Below are positions 19,088-27,376 of a stretch of DNA of 30,894 nt, in pieces; positions within the stretch are counted from its first letter, which is position 1; every line of letters begins with the position of its first letter. The notes beneath the pieces are model-generated. The model made no database searches. It was not told the DNA's origin and saw only the letters and a list, made by a program, of their open reading frames with translations. Position numbers and translations under genes: made by a program. Source of the DNA: a virus. The DNA lies in the IMG/VR virus record IMGVR_UViG_3300047445_000182, positions 1 to 30,894 of that record; one strand, written 5' to 3'.

Positions 19088-19361
19088 GAGCCATACCATG
19101 CTGTACCGCTGCCCCGGCCCGCATGCCATCCATGGCGGCCTGTACGATTACGAGGTGGTGCCGGACGCCGAGATCGACGCCGCACTGGCGCATGGCTGGT
19201 TCCGCACCACGCCGGAAGCCAAGGCCGCGCACGACGCCGCCAAGAGCGAACCGGCCCGCGCCGCGCTGGAGCAGCAGGCCACCGCGCTGGGCATCAAGTT
19301 CGACGGCCGCACCGGCGACAAGACGCTAGCCGACAAGATCGCGCAAGCGGGCAAGGGCTGA
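19086..19361 (+). CDS. Small phage protein with SAP/HeH-like tail (91 aa)
   Basis: The N-terminus (SHTMLYRCPGPHAIHGGLYD, YEVVPDAEIDAALAHGWFRT) resembles a short domain found in many phage head-region proteins. The C-terminus (ARAALEQQATALGIKFDGRT, GDKTLADKIAQAGKG) has the helix-extended loop-helix look of SAP or HeH domains. It lies 2 bp before the gp4-like gene, with which it is probably co-translated. A role in head completion or DNA contact is possible but unproven. Confidence 0.65.
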   Translation: MSHTMLYRCPGPHAIHGGLYDYEVVPDAEIDAALAHGWFRTTPEAKAAHDAAKSEPARAALEQQATALGIKFDGRTGDKTLADKIAQAGKG

Positions 19362-19363
19362 CC

Positions 19364-19843
19364 ATGTGGACCAAGCAAGAGCTGATCGAACAGGCGTTTG
19401 CCGAGATCGGCCTCGCGGTCGACGTGTTCAATGTGTTGCCGGAACAGCTGGTGCGCGCCCTGAACAGCCTCGACACCATGATGGCGACGTGGAACGTCAA
19501 GGGCCTGCGGCTCGGCTATGCGCTGCCGTCCACGCCGGGCAGCTCGAACCTCGACGACGACTCCGGCCTGCCCGATGGGGCCAACGAGGCGGCGTTCCTG
19601 AATCTGGCGCTGCGCATCGCGCCGGGTGTCGGCAAGCAGGTGCTGCCGGCCACCCAGATCGCGGCCAAGGAAGCGCTTGACGTGCTGATGCTGGGCGCGG
19701 CGTTCCCCGCCAGCCAGCAACTGCCGGGCACCCTGCCGGTCGGAGCTGGCAACAAGCCATGGCGCAGCCAGCAGCCGTTCTTCCCGGAGCCGACGGCCCC
19801 GCTGGAAGCGGCGCTTGGTGCCGACCCGCTCACCTTCGACTGA
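19364..19843 (+). CDS. P22 gp4-like head-completion / tail accessory factor
   Basis: A 159-residue protein (P22 gp4 is 166), which binds beneath the portal and starts the tail. It shares the family plan: KQELIEQAFAEIGLAVDVFN, then ALNSLDTMMATWNVKGLRLG, then DSGLPDGANEAAFLNLALRI and AP, and the terminal GTLPVGAGNKPWR matching the LP-x-GSGN segment of gp4. The ATG at 19364 follows the preceding stop by 2 bp. P22 gp4 also has muramidase activity; I do not see a clear catalytic motif here. Confidence 0.85.
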   Translation: MWTKQELIEQAFAEIGLAVDVFNVLPEQLVRALNSLDTMMATWNVKGLRLGYALPSTPGSSNLDDDSGLPDGANEAAFLNLALRIAPGVGKQVLPATQIAAKEALDVLMLGAAFPASQQLPGTLPVGAGNKPWRSQQPFFPEPTAPLEAALGADPLTFD

Positions 19844-19850
19844 GGACCAC

Positions 19851-20486
19851 ATGACCACCATCAATCAACTGCCCGCGGTCGACGACCTGACCGGCGGCGA
19901 CCTGCTGCCGGTATTCAATACCGCGAACGGCGACACCCGCAAGGCCTCGCTGACCGCCGTCAAGGAGTTCGTGCAGGACGGCTTCGTCCCGGATGGCGGG
20001 GTACTGGCCATTTCCGGCTACTACAGCATGCGCAAGGTGCCGCTGACGCCGCTGACGATTGCGGTCGGCACCAGTTACGCCAACTTCGCCAACTACGACA
20101 GCCCGGCAATGACGTTTCCGGCCGGACGCACCAGCATTGCCGGGATGATCACGGTGGGCGAGTTCGTCATGCAGCGCGACGTCGCCGCCGTCGAGTTCTG
20201 GGCCGCGATGACCGGCACCTGGCCGACCAACCGTGACCTGACCCTGGCGATTCTGGTCGGCACCGATGCCGCGCCCTACGAATCGGCCTCCAAGTTCATC
20301 GGCGCCGGACGCGGTGCGACCAATCTGGTCTCGGCGATGTTCGGCAGCCCGGTGGTCAACCTGAACAACCCCGGCGGCACCATCAAGGCCGGTGAAAAGG
20401 TGCGGCTGGTGGCCAAGATGAACATCGCCGACAACTTCGACCTGACCCGCCTGACCTTCGTGGTCAAGACATTGGATGGGCAATAG
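19851..20486 (+). CDS. Podovirus tail- or head-associated protein (211 aa)
   Basis: The N-terminal segment TTINQLPAVDDLTGGDLLPV and FNTANGDTRKASLTAVKEFV is the sort of short anchor found at the start of podoviral tail fibres and structural proteins. The remainder is beta-rich, with ASKFIGAGRGATNLVSAMFG and TRLTFVVKTLDG. The ATG at 19851 follows GAGGACC. It lies between the gp4- and gp10-like tail genes, so an accessory tail or fibre-base role is likely, but no receptor-binding domain is visible. Confidence 0.65.
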   Translation: MTTINQLPAVDDLTGGDLLPVFNTANGDTRKASLTAVKEFVQDGFVPDGGVLAISGYYSMRKVPLTPLTIAVGTSYANFANYDSPAMTFPAGRTSIAGMITVGEFVMQRDVAAVEFWAAMTGTWPTNRDLTLAILVGTDAAPYESASKFIGAGRGATNLVSAMFGSPVVNLNNPGGTIKAGEKVRLVAKMNIADNFDLTRLTFVVKTLDGQ

Positions 20487-20504
20487 GCAGCGCCACTACA
20501 TACG

Positions 20505-20519
20505 ATAGGAAAAAACTAT
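20505..20519 (+). promoter_or_regulatory. ATAG-N7-CTAT site before the 20518 gene
   Basis: ATAG (20505-20508), seven bases (GAAAAAA) and CTAT (20516-20519), overlapping the ribosome site and the ATG. It is one of five such sites; no -35 box is seen here. Confidence 0.35.
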
Positions 20520-20817
20520 GACCATTCGCCAGCCTGTATATCCTGCCTATGGCAGCGGCCAAGTCCTGACCCCAGCCGCCGCCTCGGCCACCGCGACGAT
20601 CCGCACCGGCAACAAGCAGCTGATCCTGACCAACCTCGGCACCAATGTCTGCTACGTGCGGATCGGCCAGGCCGGACTGGGTGCCGCCACCACGGCCGAT
20701 TACCCGATCCCGGCCGGGGCGCAGGTGGTGGTCACGCGCAACGAGCAGGACACCCAGCTGTCGCATATCTCGGCGGCGGGCACCATCTTGCACGCCATGA
20801 ACGCCGAAGGGTTCTGA
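20518..20817 (+). CDS. Small beta-rich structural protein (99 aa)
   Basis: It begins MTIRQPVYPAYGSGQVLTPA and contains ATIRTGNKQLILTNLGTNVC, YVRIGQAGLGAATTADYPIP and AGAQVVVTRNEQDTQLSHIS, a beta-sandwich pattern of small phage virion proteins. It directly precedes the gp10-like gene, 6 bp apart. A tail or head accessory role is inferred. Ribosome site AGGA at 20507-20510. Confidence 0.65.
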   Translation: MTIRQPVYPAYGSGQVLTPAAASATATIRTGNKQLILTNLGTNVCYVRIGQAGLGAATTADYPIPAGAQVVVTRNEQDTQLSHISAAGTILHAMNAEGF

Positions 20818-20823
20818 TCCGCC

Positions 20824-22224
20824 ATGCAGATCAGCGTGATCGAGGGCATCTACACCGACGCGGCGGCCGAGTTCCGCAGCGCGCTGCCGCGCAACATGGT
20901 GGTGGTGCCGAAGAGCCAGGGCATCAGCAGCGGCTACCTGCGCCCGGCCGAAGGCATCACGCAGCGCGGCACCGGGCCGGGCCTCGACCGGGGCGGGATC
21001 GCCTGGAACGGGCAGCAGTACCGGGTCATGGGCGCGCAACTGGTGCAGGTGGCCGCCGATGGCAGCCTGACTGTGCTGGGCACGATTGCCGGGGCCGGTC
21101 AGGTCACGTTCACCTATTCGTTTGACCGGCTGGCGATTGCCGGCGGCGGCCTGCTGTACTACTGGAACGGAGCCGCGCTGGTGCAGGTCACCGACCCCGA
21201 CCTCGGCACGGTGCTGGACGTGGTCTGGGTTGACGGCTACTTCATGACCACCGATGGCATGTCCTTGGTGCAGACCGAACTGAACGACCCGACCAGCGTC
21301 AACCCGCTCAAATACGGCTCGTCGGAAGCCGATCCCGACCCGATCAAGGGCGTGGTTCTGCTGCGCGACGAGCTATATGCAGTCAACCGCTACAGCATCG
21401 AGCAGTTCAACAACATTGGCGGCACCCTGTTCGCGTTCCAGCGCAACGAAGGTGCCTACATCGGGCGCGGGGCCATCGGCACCCATGCCAAGGCCTTGTA
21501 CGCAGATGCGATTGCCTTCCTCGGCGGCGGGCGCAACGAGCCGCCGGCCGTCTGGCTCGGGCTGAACGGCGCGACCCAGAAGGTCTCGACGCGCGAAATC
21601 GAAACCCTGCTGTTGGCCTACACCGAGGCGCAGCTGGCGCAGTGCGTGCTGGAGACGCGCGAATCGAAGGCGCACCAGTGGCTGTACCTGCACCTGCCCG
21701 ACCGCACGCTGGTGTATGACGCCGCCGCCTCGGCGGTGGTGCAACAGCCGGTATGGTGTGAGCTGTGCTCGTCGGTCACCGGGCCGGGCCAGTACCGCGC
21801 CCGGAATTTCGTCTGGTGCCATGACCAATGGTGGTGCGCCGACCCGACCTCGCCCGCGCTGGGCGTGCTGGACGACCGGATTGCGGCCCATTTCGGGACC
21901 GTGGTCGGCTGGGAGTTCGCGACCCAGATCGTTTACAACGCCAGCCAAGGGGCGATTTTCCACCAGCTGGAACTGGTGACGCTGCCGGGGCGGGTCGCGT
22001 TCGGGGCCGAGCCGGTGGTGTGGGCCTCGTACTCGCTCGACGGCGAAACGTGGAGCCAGGAGAAGCCGTGCCGCGCCGGCCGCCAAGGCGAGCGCCTGCG
22101 GCGCCTGACCTGGCTGGCGAATGGCCACATGGGGAACTGGCGCATCCAGAAGTTCCGGGGCACCTCGGACGCCCATCTGGCAGTGGCGCGGCTGGAAGCG
22201 CAGCTGGAGCCGCTGAATGCCTAA
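20824..22224 (+). CDS. Packaged DNA stabilisation / tail hub protein (P22 gp10-like)
   Basis: A 466-residue protein (P22 gp10 is 472), which binds beneath gp4 and carries the tailspikes. It shows the propeller-like repeats of the family: GIAWNGQQYRVMGAQLVQVA, FSFDRLAIAGGGLLYYWNG-type strands, WVDGYFMTTDGMSLVQTELN, LLRDELYAVNRYSIEQFNNI, and SKAHQWLYLHLPDRTLVYDA. Position after gp4 and before the gp26-like slot matches P22 order. The ATG at 20824 lies 4 bp after GATCCGCC, with a weak ribosome site, and probably depends on coupling. Confidence 0.88.
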   Translation: MQISVIEGIYTDAAAEFRSALPRNMVVVPKSQGISSGYLRPAEGITQRGTGPGLDRGGIAWNGQQYRVMGAQLVQVAADGSLTVLGTIAGAGQVTFTYSFDRLAIAGGGLLYYWNGAALVQVTDPDLGTVLDVVWVDGYFMTTDGMSLVQTELNDPTSVNPLKYGSSEADPDPIKGVVLLRDELYAVNRYSIEQFNNIGGTLFAFQRNEGAYIGRGAIGTHAKALYADAIAFLGGGRNEPPAVWLGLNGATQKVSTREIETLLLAYTEAQLAQCVLETRESKAHQWLYLHLPDRTLVYDAAASAVVQQPVWCELCSSVTGPGQYRARNFVWCHDQWWCADPTSPALGVLDDRIAAHFGTVVGWEFATQIVYNASQGAIFHQLELVTLPGRVAFGAEPVVWASYSLDGETWSQEKPCRAGRQGERLRRLTWLANGHMGNWRIQKFRGTSDAHLAVARLEAQLEPLNA

Positions 22225-22558
22225 GCTGATGCTCGACCGCCAGACGCTGTCGGTACTGTGCAGCGGCAACCAGCAGGCCATCCGCGCGTTCGAGCAGATC
22301 CTCGAATTCGTCGGCACCACCGCGCCGGACGACATGGACGCCTTGCTGGCCTTGGTCAGCGGGGTGCGCAGCAGTGCCAGTGCCCTCAATGCGCTCGATG
22401 CCCGTCTGTCGGCACTGGAGCGCCAAGTCGGCCAACGCGCCAACTTGGCGGCCATCCTGGCGCGACTCGACGCCCTCGAAGCGCAAGTGGCACGCGGCAC
22501 CAACCTGTCGGCCCTGACGGCGCGCATTTCCCACCTTGAACAACTGACCGGACCCTGA
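22217..22558 (+). CDS. Coiled-coil protein in the tail-needle (gp26) slot
   Basis: A 113-residue protein beginning MPKLMLDRQTLSVLCSGNQQ. Residues about 50-112 are heptad-like: ALDARLSALERQVGQRANLA, AILARLDALEAQVARGTNLS, ALTARISHLEQL. The pattern is that of a parallel trimeric coiled coil. P22 gp26, encoded between genes 10 and 14, is a trimeric coiled-coil plug that seals the tail. This protein is about half as long and has no sequence motif proving homology; it could be a short needle, or a base to which another protein binds. It overlaps the gp10-like gene by 8 bp. Confidence 0.55.
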   Translation: MPKLMLDRQTLSVLCSGNQQAIRAFEQILEFVGTTAPDDMDALLALVSGVRSSASALNALDARLSALERQVGQRANLAAILARLDALEAQVARGTNLSALTARISHLEQLTGP

Positions 22559-22560
22559 CC

Positions 22561-22905
22561 ATGGCCCTGACCTTCTCGCAACTGTTCGCCCCCAAACAAG
22601 TCAACAACGCCGCGCCCGATACCCTGTTCACGGTCGCGGCCAGCCCCACCAACACGATCCTGCGCAATGGCCGGATCCGCTTTGCCAACACCACGGCGGG
22701 CGCGGTGACGATCAAGGCGTGGGCGGTGCCTGCGGCCGGCGCGGCGGGCGACGCCAACGTGTTCCTGCCGACCCTGTCGCTGACCGCCAACACCTACACC
22801 GACGTCGACGTGCCGGTGCTGGGCGCGGGCGGGTTCGTGCAGGCACAGGCCGGGGCCGCCACCAGCATCACCGCCTCGATGCTGGACGGCTTCACCCAGA
22901 GCTGA
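22561..22905 (+). CDS. Small beta-rich protein, possible tail-tip knob (114 aa)
   Basis: It begins MALTFSQLFAPKQVNNAAPD and is beta-rich (TLFTVAASPTNTILRNGRIR, FANTTAGAVTIKAWAVPAAG), with a final Ala/Thr-rich strand. It starts 2 bp after the coiled-coil gene. In phages such as Sf6 the gp26 needle has a C-terminal knob; here stalk and knob might be encoded separately, which is speculation. Alternatively it is a general small virion protein like that at 20518. Confidence 0.55.
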   Translation: MALTFSQLFAPKQVNNAAPDTLFTVAASPTNTILRNGRIRFANTTAGAVTIKAWAVPAAGAAGDANVFLPTLSLTANTYTDVDVPVLGAGGFVQAQAGAATSITASMLDGFTQS

Positions 22906-22923
22906 TAGAGCGTAATTGATTTA

Positions 22924-22953
22924 TTGCCATTGCCGATAGAAAACTTCTATAAT
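22924..22953 (+). promoter_or_regulatory. Strong sigma70-like promoter inside the late region
   Basis: TTGCCA (22924-22929), an 18-bp spacer and a perfect TATAAT (22948-22953). It contains ATAG-N7-CTAT (22936-22950). It lies 55 bp upstream of the gp14-like gene, the longest gap in the tail/ejection block. Confidence 0.6.
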
Positions 22954-23007
22954 CGGAGCTAGCTGAGAGACCGGGCCGCCAGCAGCTCGCCCCGCACGGG
23001 AGGATGG

Positions 23008-23466
23008 ATGCTTGAACTGCTGCCCTTGGACGACCCGGACGCGCTGGCGCGGCTGTATGCCGATCCCTACATCGCCCGCATCGGCCACGACCACCGCCCG
23101 GCGGCACCGATCCACCACCCGCAGGCGCGCTATCTCGGGGCCTACCGCGACCACCAGCTGGTCGGGGCCTTCCTCGTGATCGACTCCGGCTTCATCGAAT
23201 GCGACCTGCACGCGCTGTTGACCCGCAGCGCCTTGAGCGTGTCGCGCGAATTCGGCCGCCTGTGTCTGGCGCAGGTGTTCGCCAATCCGGCGATTCAACG
23301 TGCCACCGCCTACATCATCGACGGCCTGACGGCTGCCCGCAACTACTGCCTGAAGCTTGGCTTCAAGCCCGAAGGCTACCGGCGCGACGCCTGCATCAAG
23401 CATGGCGCGCTGGTGGGCGTGCAGGTGCTGGGCATCACCCGCCTCGACTGGGAGACCATCCAATGA
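23008..23466 (+). CDS. GNAT-like protein, P22 gp14 position
   Basis: A 152-residue protein with a GNAT-like fold: ARYLGAYRDHQLVGAFLVID, ALTARSALSVSREFGRLCLA-type helix, NPAIQRATAYIIDGLTAARN, YCLKLGFKPEG. The segment around NYCLKLGF-KPEGYRR matches the C-terminal acetyl-CoA-fold region of GNAT-like DUF2824 proteins. In P22 gene 14 lies between genes 26 and 7 and is annotated for head assembly; this gene has the same place. Whether it acetylates anything is unknown. GGGAGG precedes the ATG by 6 nt. It overlaps the gp7-like gene by ATGA. Confidence 0.65.
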   Translation: MLELLPLDDPDALARLYADPYIARIGHDHRPAAPIHHPQARYLGAYRDHQLVGAFLVIDSGFIECDLHALLTRSALSVSREFGRLCLAQVFANPAIQRATAYIIDGLTAARNYCLKLGFKPEGYRRDACIKHGALVGVQVLGITRLDWETIQ

Positions 23467-24101
23467 GTTTTATCGGCAGAGCCATCGGCAACATCGTCGG
23501 CGGCATCACTGGGGCCAAGCAGCAATCCGAAGCGGCCCAGCACGCCGCCGACACCCAAGCCAACGCGGCCCAGCTGGGCATCGACGAAAGCCGGCGCCAG
23601 TTCGACGCCTTCCAGAAAGCGCTGGCCCCGTATGTGAATGCCGGCACCCCGGCACTGGCGGGGCAGCAGGATCTGCTCGGGCTGAACGGCGGTGCCGCCC
23701 AGCAGACGGCGATTGGCGGCATCCAGAATTCGCCCCAGTTCCAGGCACTCCAGCAGCAGGGCGAGGACGCGATTCTAGCCAATGCCTCGGCCACCGGCGG
23801 CCTGCGCGGCGGCAACACGCAGGGGGCGCTGGCCCAGTTCCGGCCGCAACTGCTGGCCCAGCTGATCAACGAACAGTATGCCAAGCTGGGCGGCCTGACC
23901 AGCCTCGGCCAGAACGCGGCGGCCGGCACCGGCAATGCCGGAATGCAGACCGGCGGCCAGGTCGCCCAGTTGCTGCAACAGCAGGGGGCCGCGACAGCCG
24001 GCGGGCAACTGGCGGCGGGCAGCGTGCCGCGCATGGCGTTCGGTGATCTGCTCAACATTGCCGGCACCGTCATCGGCGCCAAGAAAGCGGGGGTGTTCTG
24101 A
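23463..24101 (+). CDS. DNA ejection protein (P22 gp7-like)
   Basis: A 212-residue protein in the gp7 position. It has IGNIVGGITGAKQQSEAAQH, DESRRQFDAFQKALAPYVNA, then IQNSPQFQALQQQGEDAILA and GLRGGNTQGALAQFRPQLLA, the pattern of ejected virion proteins (ARGGL-like glycine loop). The C-terminus is Gln/Gly/Ala-rich. Ejection proteins of P22-type phages leave the virion with the DNA and form a conduit through the periplasm. The start overlaps the gp14-like stop. Confidence 0.82.
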   Translation: MSFIGRAIGNIVGGITGAKQQSEAAQHAADTQANAAQLGIDESRRQFDAFQKALAPYVNAGTPALAGQQDLLGLNGGAAQQTAIGGIQNSPQFQALQQQGEDAILANASATGGLRGGNTQGALAQFRPQLLAQLINEQYAKLGGLTSLGQNAAAGTGNAGMQTGGQVAQLLQQQGAATAGGQLAAGSVPRMAFGDLLNIAGTVIGAKKAGVF

Positions 24102-25369
24102 TGGACCCGATCAACTACATGGGGGCGGTGCCGCAACTCGATATCGGCAAACAGTTCCTCAGCGGCTTGCAGGCCGGTTCCGCGCTGGGCAGCATCGAGA
24201 ACACCGCCGAGAAGCAGCGGCTGGCACTGGCGGCGGCCAAGCAGTACCAGACCGACCTGCAAGGGGCGCTGGCCAACCCGAATCCGCAGGCGTTCGCGGC
24301 GCTGGCGCTGAAATACCCGGCCCAGCGCGAGGCGGTCAAGCAGTCGTGGGACCAGTTGTCCGAAGCCGACCGCAAGCAGGAAGGCGACACCATGGCGCAG
24401 TCGTATAGTGCGCTGTTGTCGGGCAAGCCGGAGATTGCCAAGCAGGTGGTGCAGGCGCAGATCGACGCGCGCAAGAATTCCGGCCTCGACACCTCGCACT
24501 ACGACAATGCGCTGGCGCTGCTGGACGCCGACCCGCAGAAGGCGCAGGCGGCGCTGGGCTTCACGCTGGCGCACATCAACGACCCGAAGGCGTTCGCGAC
24601 CCAGTTCGGGGCGCTCGGCGGCGAGCAGCGCGCGCAGGAGCAGGCTCCGGCCGAACTGGACAAGAAAGTTGCCGACGCCAGCACGGCCAAATCGGAAGCT
24701 GCGCTGAAAGGCGCGCAGGCCAAGAACGCCGACCAACTGGCTTTGCTGGACCTGCAAAAAAAGGGCTGGGACATCAAGGCGATTCAGGAGGACATCGGCT
24801 ACAAGAAGGAATCGAACCGGATCGCGGCGATGAATGCGGCCGCCAACCGCGAAAGCAATACGCTCAAGAAGCAGGAACTCGGAATCAAGATTCAGGAGGC
24901 GCAAACCGCATTGCAGGACAAGGTGCGCGCCAAGGTGGCCGATGCCGAGAGCGCGGCGACCAACATCGACAACATGCTCAACACGATTGTCCGAGTCAAG
25001 CAGCATCCGGGCCTCGACAGCGTGGTCGGCTCGATCCAAGGCCGCCTGCCGGCCGTGATCAGCGACGAGAACGCGGACGCGATTGCGCTGATCGACACGC
25101 TCGGCTCGCAGGCGTTCCTGTCGCTGGTGCCGACCATGAAGGGGCAGGGCAGCCTGTCAAACGCGGAAGGCGAGAAGCTGCAAGCGGCGCTGCAAAACCT
25201 CAAGCGCGCCCAGTCAGAGACCCAATTCAAGGACAATCTTGACGAGGCGGCGCGGATCCTGACCAAAGGACGCGCAAACGTCAGCAAGCGCTACGGCGTC
25301 CCGCTCGGCAACCCCGACACCCCGGCGGCCGGCGGCAAACGCCCGCCGCTGTCCTCGTTCGGAGGCTGA
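24101..25369 (+). CDS. DNA ejection protein (P22 gp20-like)
   Basis: A 422-residue helical protein in the gp20 position (P22 gp20 is 471). It is mostly Ala/Gln-rich helix (ALAAAKQYQTDLQGALANPN, LQKKGWDIKAIQEDIGYKKE). The C-terminal domain has SQAFLSLVPTMKGQGSLSNA and EGEKLQAALQNLKRAQSETQ, a conserved-looking segment of phage DNA transfer proteins. The ATG overlaps the preceding stop by one base. It probably assembles with the gp7- and gp16-like proteins. Confidence 0.8.
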   Translation: MDPINYMGAVPQLDIGKQFLSGLQAGSALGSIENTAEKQRLALAAAKQYQTDLQGALANPNPQAFAALALKYPAQREAVKQSWDQLSEADRKQEGDTMAQSYSALLSGKPEIAKQVVQAQIDARKNSGLDTSHYDNALALLDADPQKAQAALGFTLAHINDPKAFATQFGALGGEQRAQEQAPAELDKKVADASTAKSEAALKGAQAKNADQLALLDLQKKGWDIKAIQEDIGYKKESNRIAAMNAAANRESNTLKKQELGIKIQEAQTALQDKVRAKVADAESAATNIDNMLNTIVRVKQHPGLDSVVGSIQGRLPAVISDENADAIALIDTLGSQAFLSLVPTMKGQGSLSNAEGEKLQAALQNLKRAQSETQFKDNLDEAARILTKGRANVSKRYGVPLGNPDTPAAGGKRPPLSSFGG

Positions 25370-25372
25370 CGA

Positions 25373-27367
25373 ATGCCATTCGACGTTCAAGGGGCGCGCG
25401 CAGCCGGCTATACGGACAAGGAAATTGCCGACCATCTGGCGGGCGAAGCCAAGTTCGACCTGGCCGGAGCGCGCAAGGCCGGCTATTCCGACAGCGAGAT
25501 CATCGGCCATCTGAGCGCTGCCAAGGCGGCGCCGAGTACTGCCGACCAGATCCCGGTATCGGTCATGGAGCGCGAATTTGCCGCCCGTCAGACGCCCGCT
25601 GCTACCAAGCCGGCCGACCCAACGCTGGTCGGCAAGATCCTCGGGGCCGGGGAAACGGCGGCCTCGCTGGCGTCCGGCATCGTGGGCGGCACCTTGGGTG
25701 CCATCGGCGGCACCGTGGGCGGCTTGGCGGGCGCGGTGGCCACTGGCGAATTCGGCACCCCGCAGGCGGCGCGCCAGGTCGAGCAGGCGGCCGGCGAAGG
25801 CATGGGAGGGCTGACCTATGCGCCGCGCACCGAAGCGGGGCGCGAACAAACCGAAGCAGTCGGCAGCGCGATGGCGGCCACGCTGCCAATCGTGCCGCTG
25901 ACGGCCGAAGTCGGCGCCTTGGGGCGTGGTGCGGCCGGCGCAGCCGGGGCGGCACGCGACCTGTCGGCAGGCACGGCGGCGCGGGTCGGCACGGCGGCCA
26001 CCACTGCAGTGGAGCGGCTCCGGCAAGCCTCGCCCGAGATCGCGGCGCGGGTGCAGCGCACGCTCGGACGCCATCCCGAGCCGACCCCCGGCTCGGCGGG
26101 CAGCGTGGGCGCGGCCGGTACCGACATGGCCACCCAACGCCACGCCTTGGCCGATTCGCTGCCGGTGCCGGTGGAATTGACGGCGGGCGAGGCCTCGCGC
26201 GACCCGCTCCAGATGCGCTTCGAGAACGAGGCCGGCAAGCAGGAAGTCGGGGCACCACTGCGCGAACGGGCGCTCGACACCAACAAGAAAATTGGCCAGA
26301 ACTTCGACAACTACGTCGACCAGACCGGCACCACCACCACCGACAAGACCGAAGCGGCCAAGTCGGCGGTCAACGTGATCCGCAAGGAAGCGGCGCGCGA
26401 CAAGGCCGAGATCCGGGTGGCCTACACCAACGCCGAGAAGTCGGCCGAAGGCGTGGCCCCGGTCCAACTCGATGGCGTGGTCGACTTCCTCAACGAATCG
26501 GCCCCCGACCAGGCGGTGTCGAAGGTGCTGGAAGCGGCCCGCAAACGTGCCATTCAGCTCGGCATCGCGGCAGAGGACGAGGCCGGCAATCTGGTGCCGA
26601 TGGATACCACCGTCAAGAATGCCGAACGATTCCGGCGCGCGATTGGCGAGGCCACCGACTACGAGCCGACCAACATCCGCAACGCGGCGATGATGAAGGG
26701 GCTGATCGACAGCCAGACCGAAGCCGTGGCCGGGCCGCTGTACCGCACTGCGCGCCGGCTGCGCGAGAACTACGCCAACAAGTACGAAAACCGCGCCGTG
26801 ATCGGCGACCTGGTCGAGAACAAGCGCGGCAGCAAGGATCGCAAGGTGGCGCTGGAACACGTGTTCGACCGCGCCATCCTGAATGGCGACCGCGCCGAGC
26901 TGTCGCATCTGCGCGCGGTGCTCCAGACGGCCGGCGAAGAAGGCAAGCAGGCGTGGAAAGACTTGCAGGGCACCACCGCCCAATGGCTCAAGGACGAGGC
27001 TTTCAAGAACTCGGCCACCGACGCCACCGGGGCGCCGATTGCCAGCTATGCGCGCCTGAAAACCGCCATCGACAAGCTGGAGCGCGGCAAGCGGCTTGAC
27101 TTCATCTTCGGCAAGCAGGGGGCGCAACAGGTGCGCGACTTGGCCGAAGTGGTCAGCTACGTCAAGACCGCGCCGCCCGGCTTCATCAACAGCAGCAATA
27201 CCGCGTCGACGATCCTGGCGGCCTTGGGCGAGGCCGGTGCCACCGGGGCCTTGACCGGCATCCCGGTGCCAGTGCTGTCGCTGATGCGCCTGCTGGCCAA
27301 GCAAGCCAAGAACCGCGCCCTCGAAAAACGCATCACGCAGGCGCTGCACCCGCGCCGCCAATCGTAA
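25373..27367 (+). CDS. DNA ejection protein (P22 gp16-like)
   Basis: A 664-residue protein in the gp16 position (P22 gp16 is 609). Residues 3-47 are two 25-residue repeats: FDVQGARAAGYTDKEIADHL and FDLAGARKAGYSDSEIIGHL. Residues about 80-125 form a glycine-zipper hydrophobic stretch (AASLASGIVGGTLGAIGGTV and following) that could insert into membrane. A long helical body follows, with DLQGTTAQWLKDEAFK and a final GNAT-free helical segment ending ITQALHPRRQS. P22 gp16 can cross membranes after ejection; the glycine-zipper fits such a role. It starts 3 bp after the gp20-like stop. Confidence 0.8.
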   Translation: MPFDVQGARAAGYTDKEIADHLAGEAKFDLAGARKAGYSDSEIIGHLSAAKAAPSTADQIPVSVMEREFAARQTPAATKPADPTLVGKILGAGETAASLASGIVGGTLGAIGGTVGGLAGAVATGEFGTPQAARQVEQAAGEGMGGLTYAPRTEAGREQTEAVGSAMAATLPIVPLTAEVGALGRGAAGAAGAARDLSAGTAARVGTAATTAVERLRQASPEIAARVQRTLGRHPEPTPGSAGSVGAAGTDMATQRHALADSLPVPVELTAGEASRDPLQMRFENEAGKQEVGAPLRERALDTNKKIGQNFDNYVDQTGTTTTDKTEAAKSAVNVIRKEAARDKAEIRVAYTNAEKSAEGVAPVQLDGVVDFLNESAPDQAVSKVLEAARKRAIQLGIAAEDEAGNLVPMDTTVKNAERFRRAIGEATDYEPTNIRNAAMMKGLIDSQTEAVAGPLYRTARRLRENYANKYENRAVIGDLVENKRGSKDRKVALEHVFDRAILNGDRAELSHLRAVLQTAGEEGKQAWKDLQGTTAQWLKDEAFKNSATDATGAPIASYARLKTAIDKLERGKRLDFIFGKQGAQQVRDLAEVVSYVKTAPPGFINSSNTASTILAALGEAGATGALTGIPVPVLSLMRLLAKQAKNRALEKRITQALHPRRQS

Positions 27368-27376
27368 AGGAATCCC

